A DNA stretch of 16,161 bases from NCBI GenBank assembly GCA_002506175.1, contig DAXB01000017.1, forward strand, positions 1 to 16,161. Direction: 5' to 3'. The notes under the pieces were generated by a model. That model was not told where the DNA came from and made no database searches. It was given only the letters and a program-made list of their open reading frames with translations. A program made the translations under genes and the position numbers. This document shows, piece by piece, positions 1 to 6,147 of this stretch; the stretch's first letter is position 1, and each line of letters begins with the position of its first letter. The stretch is from Methanomassiliicoccaceae archaeon UBA113 (GTDB lineage Archaea; Thermoplasmatota; Thermoplasmata; Methanomassiliicoccales; Methanomethylophilaceae).

Positions 1-814
1 TCGGGCCCACTCCTCCGGGCACCGGCGTGATCGCGGAGGCCTTTCCCTCCACGCTGTCGAAGTCCACATCCCCCACCAGCCTGAATCCCTTAGGATGGGT
101 TGAATCCTCGACCCTGTTCGTCCCCACGTCGATAACGACCGCGCCGTCCTTCACCATATCCGATGTGATGAACCTCGGCTTTCTCATAGCAACGATGAGG
201 ATGTCGGCCTGCCTGGTAATCTCCGGCAGGTTCTCCGTCTGCGAATGCACGACGGTCACTGTTGAATCCACTCCCCTCTGCATCATGATGGCCGCCATAG
301 GTTTGCCGACAATGTTGCTGCGCCCCACTATGACGACACGCTTCCCGGCTGTCTTCACACCGGACCTGACCATCATCTCGTATATCCCTGCAGGAGTGGC
401 GGGGAGGAAATCGGGTTCTCCGATCAGGAGGCGTCCCACGTTGAACGGATGGAAGCAATCTACATCCTTGTTCGGATCGATCGAATTGATGACCTGCTCC
501 TCGTCCAGATGGACTGGCAGGGGGAGCTGTACCATGAATCCGTGGACATCCGGGTCCCTGTTGAGCTCATCGATCTTGGCCATGAGCTCCTGCTGTGTGG
601 TGTCCGCGGGCATGTTGATGAGGAACGATTTCATCCCAAGCTCGATGCACATCTCGTTCTTCTTCCTGATATAAATCTGGGATGCGGGATCTTCACCGAC
701 GAGGACAGTGGCAAGCCCGGGCGTTATTCCTATGGATTTCAGGACCTCGATCCTGGTCCTGAGCTCTGCGTATATCTCCGCAGAGACGTCCTTTCCCAAA
801 ATGAGCTTGCTCAT
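1..814 (-). CDS. folD: FolD: methylenetetrahydrofolate dehydrogenase/cyclohydrolase (3' end cut by window edge)
   Basis: Bifunctional cytosolic enzyme that interconverts 5,10-methylene-, methenyl- and 10-formyl-tetrahydrofolate with NAD(P). The 271 visible residues cover nearly the whole family length of about 285. The active-site Tyr-x3-Lys is at Y48/K52. A PATPAGI segment near residue 138 replaces the usual PCTPxGI. The nucleotide-binding segment VIVGRSNIVGKPMA starts near residue 151, and GDVDF and ITPVPGGVGP run up to the window edge, so about 15 C-terminal residues are missing. The ATG at 814-812 has a GGAGG Shine-Dalgarno at 825-821, and no better start exists upstream. It appears monocistronic at its 5' side, with its own TATA-like box. 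FolD in an archaeon suggests one-carbon chemistry on folate rather than on methanopterin enzymes; that last step is inference. Confidence 0.95.
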   Translation of the reverse strand, partial: MSKLILGKDVSAEIYAELRTRIEVLKSIGITPGLATVLVGEDPASQIYIRKKNEMCIELGMKSFLINMPADTTQQELMAKIDELNRDPDVHGFMVQLPLPVHLDEEQVINSIDPNKDVDCFHPFNVGRLLIGEPDFLPATPAGIYEMMVRSGVKTAGKRVVIVGRSNIVGKPMAAIMMQRGVDSTVTVVHSQTENLPEITRQADILIVAMRKPRFITSDMVKDGAVVIDVGTNRVEDSTHPKGFRLVGDVDFDSVEGKASAITPVPGGVGP

Positions 815-847
815 GTAAGCCTCCTGCGGAAATTATGCGGATATGTC

Positions 848-855
848 TATAATAA
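848..855 (-). promoter_or_regulatory. TATA-like promoter of folD
   Basis: On the minus strand this reads TTATTATA. Its centre lies about 37 bp before the folD ATG, so transcription should begin near 825. That leaves a leader of roughly ten bases that just includes the GGAGG ribosome binding site. Confidence 0.5.
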
Positions 856-940
856 GTCGCGCACGGAACATATGGTGGAACGCAATCAAACACCCATAGA
901 ATCAGATCATCCGTGGTGCACCGAGAACCATATGTTGAAT

Positions 941-964
941 GGAATAAAACGGGGCTTCCGCCCC
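941..964 (-). terminator. Hairpin plus T-rich terminator after the AMP-pathway operon
   Basis: On the minus strand a GGGGC stem (964-960), a GGAA tetraloop and a GCCCC stem (955-951) are followed by GTTTTATT. It begins 13 bp after the AMP phosphorylase stop codon and lies before the folD promoter, as expected for the end of the three-gene operon. Confidence 0.65.
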
Positions 965-977
965 TGAAATGTTTAAT

Positions 978-2489
978 TCATCTCGGCCTGATGTCCGTGA
1001 CCCTCTGGATGAGCATTCCCTCAATCTCGAACGGGTTATCCTTGATGGCCGCTTCCTTGGCGCGCTTGAGCTTGGCCTCCGATTCGGCGTAGATCGTCAT
1101 CAGGACATCGCCCTGCTCGACCCTCTGACCCTTCTTCCTGAAAATCTGCAATCCGGCACCCTTATCCACAGGGGAACCTGCAGCCTTAGCAATAGCCACT
1201 ACCTCTTTGTTGTGGATCGCATGGACATATCCGGAGTTGGGGGCCTTTATGTCCACTGTAAACTTCCCAGGAACGAGGTCCGTCGACTTGAGATCAGGCC
1301 TTCCTCCCTGAGCAACAACAATCTCCATGAACTTGGCATGTGCCTCTCCGGAGTCCAGGATCTCCCTGGCCCTGACCACCCCGTTGGGTATTCCCGCCAT
1401 CTCGAGGATTATTCCCGCACACTCGCATGCCTTCTCGACGACGCTGGACGGGTGCTTCTCACCCTCCAGGATGCTGATGCACTCCCTTGCCTCCAGTATT
1501 GGTCCGACACTAATTCCAACGGGCTGGTCCGCGTAGGTGACGGCGCACTCAATGTGCATACCGATCCTCTCACCCAGGTCCATGAAGTCACGCGCATAGA
1601 CCTTCGCCTGCTCCATAGTGCCCACCTTGGTACCCGAACCTGTCGGGATGTCGATGAGCAGATGGGTGGCACCCATGGCTACCTTCTTGCTCATGATGGA
1701 TGCCATCATCTGAGCCCTCGGGTTGATCCCCAGAGGGTGCTCGATCCTGATGACGAGGTCATCCACCGGCGCCAGGTTCATGGAACCTCCCCAGGCGAAC
1801 ACACCTCCGGTATCCTCCGCGATGCTCTTGACCTTGGTTGAATCCAGCTCTATGTCGCAGAACGTCTCCACGAAATCGCTGGTTCCGCATGCGCTGCTTA
1901 TGGCACGGGACGAAGTCTTGGGTATCATCAGACCGGCTGCGGCCACGATCGACACGACGATGGGCGTCACCTTGTTACCTGGAACGCCTCCCAGGCTGTG
2001 GAAGTCGAACACCGGTTCCCTCGAGAACTTGAGGATTTCCCCGGTGTTGGCGATGGCCATCGTGAAATCGGCGATCTCGTCGATGTCCATACCGTTGATA
2101 TGGAGCGCCGTAAGCCAGGCGGAGATTTCGATGTCGGACAGCCTGTTATCCAGGATATCGTTGACGATCCCATCGATCTGGTCCCTGTCCAGCCTCTCCC
2201 CGTCCATCTTCTTGCGGATGCTCTTGACGGAGTCCGGGTCATGGGCGTATATCACGTTGACCTGTTCTCCGTTTTCGATCTCCAGCTTCCCCATGAGCTC
2301 GTCCGTTAGCAGTATCGTGCCCGGTTCGATGAGCTTACTGGAGCGCGTTACAATAGCTATAATCGTCTTGTTGCCGGTTATCGCAACACGATCCTTCTCC
2401 TTGATGCCGACCTTGATACAGTCCTCCGTGTGCATCATCACCATCGGAGAGTCGGCGGATACATCGTATCCGTACGCATACATCTTCAT
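978..2489 (-). CDS. deoA: AMP phosphorylase
   Basis: Catalyses AMP + phosphate to adenine + ribose 1,5-bisphosphate, the entry step of the archaeal AMP pathway. The 503-residue product has the thymidine/pyrimidine-phosphorylase fold after an archaeal N-terminal domain. The signature segments are DFHSLGGVPGNKVTPIV (phosphate/sugar site) and KTSSRAISSACGTSDFVE. From family knowledge, archaeal enzymes of this length with this N-terminal extension act on nucleoside monophosphates, not on thymidine. The start is taken as the ATG at 2489-2487, whose ATGA overlaps the RuBisCO TGA stop by four bases with GGGGAT just upstream. A GTG at 2501 would add four residues. It is the last gene of the isomerase-RuBisCO-phosphorylase operon, so all three are probably co-translated. 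Confidence 0.95.
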   Translation of the reverse strand: MKMYAYGYDVSADSPMVMMHTEDCIKVGIKEKDRVAITGNKTIIAIVTRSSKLIEPGTILLTDELMGKLEIENGEQVNVIYAHDPDSVKSIRKKMDGERLDRDQIDGIVNDILDNRLSDIEISAWLTALHINGMDIDEIADFTMAIANTGEILKFSREPVFDFHSLGGVPGNKVTPIVVSIVAAAGLMIPKTSSRAISSACGTSDFVETFCDIELDSTKVKSIAEDTGGVFAWGGSMNLAPVDDLVIRIEHPLGINPRAQMMASIMSKKVAMGATHLLIDIPTGSGTKVGTMEQAKVYARDFMDLGERIGMHIECAVTYADQPVGISVGPILEARECISILEGEKHPSSVVEKACECAGIILEMAGIPNGVVRAREILDSGEAHAKFMEIVVAQGGRPDLKSTDLVPGKFTVDIKAPNSGYVHAIHNKEVVAIAKAAGSPVDKGAGLQIFRKKGQRVEQGDVLMTIYAESEAKLKRAKEAAIKDNPFEIEGMLIQRVTDIRPR

Positions 2490-3715
2490 TTCGATCCCCA
2501 CTTCTCAAGGGCCAGGGCGAGCTCCCTGTGGTCCTTTGCATATTCTTCCTTGGGGATTCCCGCGAACGCGGCGTCGACGGCCTGACTCATGGCCTTCGCA
2601 CCTCCCCTGACGCCGTCGGGGTGTCCTGCGACTCCCCCTCCGGCCTGTATCTGTACGTTCATCCCTGCTTTGGCCACTATCGCCTCGACGATTCCGGGAT
2701 AAACTCCTCCGGAACATACCGGCATCATCCTCTTGTAAGGCACATCGTCCCCGAGGCACGCCGCGAGGTTGCTGTCCTCCTTCGAGCTCCCGGACATCTT
2801 CCCGACACCGAGCGTTCCGATATGAAGGGCATCTCCCCCGCACATCCTGACCAGCTTGGTCAGCGGAAGCATCGCGACCCCGTGGAGCGGATCCTTCGTG
2901 AACGCTCCGTGCATCGTCCTGTGGACATGGATGGGTACTTTTATGGACGGATCCTCGGCAAGCGCCTGGACTGCACCGAACCCGCATGTGATCACATCGA
3001 CCATTATCTCCCTGGCACCCCAGCTCTGGACCTTCTCGGCCAGTTCGACGATCTTGTCGCCGCGGGTGCTGACGTTTATGGCATGCATCATGCGGATGCC
3101 TTCGCTCTCAAGCCTGTCGATGGCCTCCGCGACGGCAACCGTCCTGTCCTCTATCGGGCAGAACCTCTGGTCGACCAGGGTCTCGTCATCCTTGGAATTC
3201 GTCAGCCCTCCGGCTCCGGACTCGTAGACGTAATCGGCTGTCGCCTTGGGTCCGAGACCTATCTTAGGCTTGACAATTGTTCCTACAAGCGGCTTCTCGG
3301 GCCTGTTGAGCATCTTCCTCATGCCGTCGGCACCGAACTTTGGGCCCTTGAACTGATTCAATATGTCCTTGGGGAACGTCACATCCTCCAGCCTCACACC
3401 CTTGAGGGATCCGAGACCAAAGAGGTTCCCTGCGATGACGCTCAGAATCTGCGGCACCGCACCGACCTCTATGCTGAAATCATCGGTCGGAAACTCCACC
3501 GTGACCATATCTCCAGTGATGTCTATGACCCTTGCACCCAGATCGTTGAAGATCTGCGTGTTCAAGGTGGAGATCCCAGTCCATGTTCCCGTGGACTGCT
3601 CGGCCGCTATGGCCTCGGCCGCCTTCTCTATGGGAAGGTCCGTCGTCACACGGTACTTGCAGACCGCGTACTTGTCCGGGTCCGCCGGCTCGCCTAAGTG
3701 CAAATACGAATCCAT
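2486..3715 (-). CDS. rbcL: Type III ribulose-1,5-bisphosphate carboxylase (RuBisCO large subunit)
   Basis: Carboxylates ribulose 1,5-bisphosphate to two 3-phosphoglycerates, the last step of the AMP pathway rather than a Calvin cycle; no phosphoribulokinase is visible. The expected active-site residues are present: E39, T44-W45, N97, K149 and K151 (KPKIGL), the metal ligands K175/D177/E178 in KDDE, H265-R266 and H269, loop-6 K306 in GVGKM, S335-G336-G337 and G359-G361. At 409 residues it is short for the family (about 420-445). The stretch between loop-6 lysine and the SGG motif is about 29 residues where many homologues have about 45. GGLTNS replaces the usual GG(L/V/A)DF/DY before the carbamylated lysine. 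The ATG at 3715 has AAGGAG eight bases upstream. An alternative GTG at 3724 overlaps the isomerase stop (GTGA) but would place the Shine-Dalgarno against the codon. Confidence 0.95.
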   Translation of the reverse strand: MDSYLHLGEPADPDKYAVCKYRVTTDLPIEKAAEAIAAEQSTGTWTGISTLNTQIFNDLGARVIDITGDMVTVEFPTDDFSIEVGAVPQILSVIAGNLFGLGSLKGVRLEDVTFPKDILNQFKGPKFGADGMRKMLNRPEKPLVGTIVKPKIGLGPKATADYVYESGAGGLTNSKDDETLVDQRFCPIEDRTVAVAEAIDRLESEGIRMMHAINVSTRGDKIVELAEKVQSWGAREIMVDVITCGFGAVQALAEDPSIKVPIHVHRTMHGAFTKDPLHGVAMLPLTKLVRMCGGDALHIGTLGVGKMSGSSKEDSNLAACLGDDVPYKRMMPVCSGGVYPGIVEAIVAKAGMNVQIQAGGGVAGHPDGVRGGAKAMSQAVDAAFAGIPKEEYAKDHRELALALEKWGSK

Positions 3716-3720
3716 TTCAA

Positions 3721-4647
3721 TCACTCCTTCAATAGTTCAGTTCCGAACTGCCTCACCAGTATATCGTACACGGACCCGGGCGATATGAGGCCCTGCTCCG
3801 TGATTATCCCGTCGATGTACTCCGCCGGGGTCACATCGAACACGGGGTTGAACACCCTGACGGTGTCCGGTATCTCTCCGGGTTTCACTACCTCGGAGAT
3901 GTCGCGCTCCTCGATCTTCACCATATCTCCCATTACGGATATAGGTGAGAACTTGTACGTCTCGCTGCATACGTAGAACTGTACCCTGGCCTCATGCGCC
4001 GCAAGGGCGAGCTGGGATGTGCCGATTTTGTTTATGAGCGCTCCGTGGGATGTTATCGTGTCGGCCCCCACAAAGACCTTGTCAACCTTCTTCATGACCA
4101 AACGGACCGCGCTGTCGATAATGAGAGTAGTATCTACACCTGCGTTGGTGAGATCCTTCACCGTAAGGATGCCCTGCCTCCAGGGACGTGATTCCGTTGC
4201 ATAGACCTTGATGTCCTTGCCCTGCCTGTGGGCCTCGGCTATGATCCCTATCGCGACGCTGCTGTTGCAATGGGTCATGATGGTATCACCGTCCTCGATG
4301 CGCTTCGCACCGATCCTTGCGATGGTCTTGACGGCTTCCTCCGATGACTTGATGAACTCCTCCGAATTGGTGATGATCCTGGCCTTCGCCTCGAAGACGT
4401 CGGACAACCCGTCTATCCCTCTGATTGATGAATGAACCCCATTCCACAACGATACCGCCGTAGGCCTGGATGCGAGTATGGTCTCCGCTGATTCGGATAT
4501 CTCCCTGCGGAACGAATCCATGTCCTTCGCCTGGGAGTTCCTTGCCATCTCGGCCATAGCCCTGGATCCGGCTCTGGCAATCCTTCCCGCTCCGCGCACC
4601 TTCATCTCGCGGATGTCGTTTGCTGTCGATACTACGATGCTGTCCAC
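3721..4647 (-). CDS. Ribose-1,5-bisphosphate isomerase (eIF2B-alpha/beta/delta-like family)
   Basis: Converts ribose 1,5-bisphosphate made by AMP phosphorylase into ribulose 1,5-bisphosphate for RuBisCO. It belongs to the eIF2B/methylthioribose-1-phosphate-isomerase superfamily. The diagnostic segments are MKVRGAGRIAR at the N terminus, GDTIMTHCNSS (catalytic Cys), VFVGADTITSHGALINKIGT (catalytic Asp) and FDVTPAEYIDGIITE near the end. The start is uncertain. The GTG at 4647 gives 308 residues, matches the N-terminal length I recall for Thermococcus homologues and has a TATA-like TTTTTATT about 26 bp upstream. The ATG at 4728 would add 27 residues with no counterpart I know, but has the stronger TATATAAA box 30-35 bp upstream. 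It is the first gene of the AMP-pathway operon and overlaps or abuts rbcL. Confidence 0.92.
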   Translation of the reverse strand: MDSIVVSTANDIREMKVRGAGRIARAGSRAMAEMARNSQAKDMDSFRREISESAETILASRPTAVSLWNGVHSSIRGIDGLSDVFEAKARIITNSEEFIKSSEEAVKTIARIGAKRIEDGDTIMTHCNSSVAIGIIAEAHRQGKDIKVYATESRPWRQGILTVKDLTNAGVDTTLIIDSAVRLVMKKVDKVFVGADTITSHGALINKIGTSQLALAAHEARVQFYVCSETYKFSPISVMGDMVKIEERDISEVVKPGEIPDTVRVFNPVFDVTPAEYIDGIITEQGLISPGSVYDILVRQFGTELLKE

Positions 4648-4756
4648 GTTAAGAGAACCTGCGTTCGACAATAAAAAGAGTGTCAGAATATAGTTGGGTC
4701 TGTCGGTGGTCACAATGGCGGTATTCATTCAAAAGTTGAAACATCCGAAGTCACTC

Positions 4757-4764
4757 TTTATATA
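4757..4764 (-). promoter_or_regulatory. TATA box of the AMP-pathway operon (nearly symmetric)
   Basis: The minus strand reads TATATAAA, placing the transcription start near 4735. This gives either an almost leaderless mRNA (ATG at 4728) or a leader of about 90 bases (GTG at 4647). The same bases read TTTATATA on the plus strand, a good archaeal TATA box whose predicted start (about 4787) falls at the edge of the structured element at 4788-5043. The box could therefore work in either direction. Confidence 0.55.
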
Positions 4765-4787
4765 CTCATCAGCTAATCGTTAATTAA

Positions 4788-5043
4788 CACCTGGTGGGTG
4801 AGACCAGGCGGGCCTTTAGGGCCATAGACTTGCTTCACAGAAGCAAGCCGAGTATCACTGCAAGGTCGGCAATGACGCTCAAAAACCTTGCAATGATACC
4901 GAGGACCTTTGTCCTCTCGGGGCGTTTGGACTCTTCTTCGATACGACCTCCGCAGAGCCCGACAAAAACGGGCTCTGCAACTTTTACGAACGAAGATAGT
5001 GTATGATGTTGCGTTCCAACCGTAAGTATACCGTAAACGCAAC
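4788..5043 (-). ncRNA. Candidate structured RNA with six or more hairpins, family unrecognised
   Basis: This stretch has no convincing gene but is packed with inverted repeats. They are 5008-5015/5036-5043; 4952-4961/4969-4978 (10 bp, 7-base loop), extended by 4935-4940/4991-4996; 4901-4906/4911-4916; 4852-4866/4885-4899 (15 positions); 4829-4835/4841-4847; 4811-4814/4820-4823; and 4790-4795/4803-4808. At 4789/4809, 4828/4848 and 4858/4893, paired on both sides, the plus strand has A opposite C while the minus strand has G opposite U. Three end extensions (4851/4900, 4951/4979, 4950/4980) behave the same and one (5007/5044) the opposite. This argues for a minus-strand RNA. I could not find the RNase P CR-I sequence or the SRP helix-8 motif. 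It may be a free RNA, the 3' UTR of the RNase III gene, or a leader of the AMP operon. Confidence 0.6.
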
Positions 5044-5069
5044 GAAACAAACGAAAAATGATCAGACCA

Positions 5070-5558
5070 TCACAGGAGGGCTTCCCTGACCAGCCTGCGT
5101 GCCTCGTCCATCCCGAATGACAGATAGGTGGCCGCGACCAGGGCCTCGAAGCAATCCGCCCTCATGTTGGGCTCGATGCTCCTGTTGCCTCCGACCAGAT
5201 GGCCGTTACCGACCCTCATATGACCGTCAATATCCACGCCCCTCTCCAGAAGGCGCTGCGAGATCATGTTATTGGCTACTTTGTCCTGTTTGTAATCGGT
5301 CATCGGACCCTCGGTCAATTCGGTATCTTTGTACACGTGCTCGCATACGAGAAACTCCAAAACGGCATCCCCGAGGAACTCGAGGCGTTCGTATGAGGGG
5401 ACGTTTCTTGGCGGATCCATGTTCAGGGCCTCATTCGTGAAGCTGTCATGAGTCAGCGCGGTGCAGAAAAGAGCCAAGAATTCCTTCGGGATACTCCTGA
5501 ACCCGAACGGCGGCTTCGCTAGAAACTCGCGAACGCTCATCTCGAAATCCGACTCCAT
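5070..5558 (-). CDS. rnc: RNase III-type endoribonuclease, catalytic domain only
   Basis: Predicted double-stranded-RNA endonuclease of 162 residues. Family signatures are present: ALTHDSF at 34-40, the YERLEFLGDAVLEFL signature at 56-70, and MRADCFEALVAATYL at 132-146. The acidic residues that bind magnesium in bacterial RNase III align with E57, E60, D64, D135 and E138, so it is probably active. The chain stops just after the catalytic domain, with no double-stranded-RNA-binding domain, as in bacterial Mini-III. The ATG at 5558 is chosen because a TATATT box lies 26 bp upstream, implying a leaderless mRNA. Reading further upstream adds 44 residues that do not look like the family. RNase III is uncommon in archaea. 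Its natural substrate is unknown, but a hairpin-rich element begins 27 bp after its stop codon. Confidence 0.9.
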   Translation of the reverse strand: MESDFEMSVREFLAKPPFGFRSIPKEFLALFCTALTHDSFTNEALNMDPPRNVPSYERLEFLGDAVLEFLVCEHVYKDTELTEGPMTDYKQDKVANNMISQRLLERGVDIDGHMRVGNGHLVGGNRSIEPNMRADCFEALVAATYLSFGMDEARRLVREALL

Positions 5559-5580
5559 GGGACACCGTATCCGCTCTCGG

Positions 5581-5586
5581 AATATA
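5581..5586 (-). promoter_or_regulatory. TATA box for a leaderless rnc mRNA
   Basis: The minus strand reads GGTATATTCC across this site, with its centre 26 bp before the ATG at 5558. That is the spacing expected when transcription starts at the initiation codon. Confidence 0.55.
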
Positions 5587-5731
5587 CCTTTTGACCCGCC
5601 GGATACCGCTTCTAACATTATCTTTCGTAGCACTGTTGGCGGCTGATCTCTGGGGTTTAAAAACCAAATAAAAACCTCTGGCATCTCCAAACTAGATCTA
5701 ATTATTCGAATCCCTTTATCTAGATTAAGGC

Positions 5732-6067
5732 ATGGGCCGATTCAGAGATCTTGAGCTCAATATGAGCGCTCTTCTCCCCGTTGGACCGGAGACCTAGTGA
5801 TGGGAATACTCCTGACCGCAGTGTCCCACCCGCTCTATGTGATATGGCCCATATGGTCGATATACAGATTACCGCCATATTCGCATATATCGAGCCCATA
5901 ACAGCACTCGTGCTGGCCACAGTGATCCTCGGGAATCCATGGATGCTTCGGGAATCGTCGGGGCGGTCATGATCATCGGATCGGCGTTCGTCTACGAACT
6001 GATCAACAGGAGAGGCAAAAATCACGATGAAGTCGAAGCCCTCGATAACGCGACAGAGGCCGATTGA
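5732..6067 (+). pseudogene. Frameshifted C-terminal remnant of an EamA/DMT-type transporter
   Basis: Three reading frames must be joined to recover one family-like sequence. From 5800 a frame gives MGILLTAVSHPLYV. From about 5843 the next frame gives MAHMVDIQITAIFAYIEP and a hydrophobic run to VILGNP. From 5939 the third gives MDASGIVGAVMIIGSAFVYE and a charged tail ending in TGA at 6065-6067. The order, with the AIFAYIEP-like motif and a final membrane helix, is that of the C-terminal EamA repeat. The first 60-70% of the transporter is missing. A short open stretch from 5732 may be an older part, but I am unsure. The rest of 5559-6147 holds only promoters and short palindromes (an imperfect one at 5713-5730). 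This looks like gene decay, although a sequencing error at one of the two junctions cannot be excluded. Confidence 0.7.
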
Positions 6068-6083
6068 GTAACAAACTGTGAAT

Positions 6084-6106
6084 GCCGTCCGGGTATCCCG
6101 GACGGC
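6084..6106. other. Perfect 10-bp GC-rich hairpin with a TAT loop
   Basis: GCCGTCCGGG at 6084-6093 pairs with CCCGGACGGC at 6097-6106. It lies 17 bp after the stop of the decayed transporter and about 12 bp before the TATA box of the next gene. No T-run follows on either strand. It may be a leftover terminator of the dead gene or a protein-binding palindrome upstream of the promoter. Confidence 0.6.
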
Positions 6107-6117
6107 GAACGCACAAC

Positions 6118-6126
6118 CTTATTAAG
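6118..6126 (+). promoter_or_regulatory. TATA box for the gene starting at 6148 (leaderless)
   Basis: CTTATTAAG is centred 26 bp before the ATG at 6148. This is the main reason for choosing that start over an in-frame ATG at 6082. Confidence 0.5.
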
Positions 6127-6147
6127 AACCGCCTTAATTCTGTAATC

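Noticed and set aside
27..674. Long plus-strand open frame opposite folD
   Set aside because: The opposite strand encodes an almost complete FolD with intact motifs and a good ribosome binding site; the plus-strand product has no family features.
815..977. Possible small gene or tRNA between folD and AMP phosphorylase
   Set aside because: Only a TATA-like box, a ribosome binding site and a terminator hairpin are visible; no cloverleaf or coding frame.
1723..2610. 295-codon plus-strand frame opposite AMP phosphorylase
   Set aside because: Composition is Ser/Leu/Ile-rich as expected of an antisense shadow, with no motif.
2528..3697. 389-codon plus-strand frame opposite rbcL
   Set aside because: It is antisense to RuBisCO with all catalytic residues; long antisense frames are common in GC-rich coding DNA.
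4794..5006. 70-codon plus-strand frame through the hairpin region
   Set aside because: No motif or ribosome binding site, and it crosses the inverted repeats.
4788..5043. RNase P RNA or SRP RNA
   Set aside because: I could not find the conserved RNase P 5' sequence (GAGGAAAGUCC-like) or the SRP helix-8 GGAA/AGCA loops, and the stems are mostly local rather than end-to-end. A covariance-model search is still needed.
5559..5690. 44-residue N-terminal extension of the RNase III
   Set aside because: It crosses the TATA box and shows no family similarity; the ATG at 5558 fits a leaderless mRNA.
5720..6025. 101-codon minus-strand frame upstream of rnc
   Set aside because: It is antisense to the recognisable transporter remnant and has no family features.
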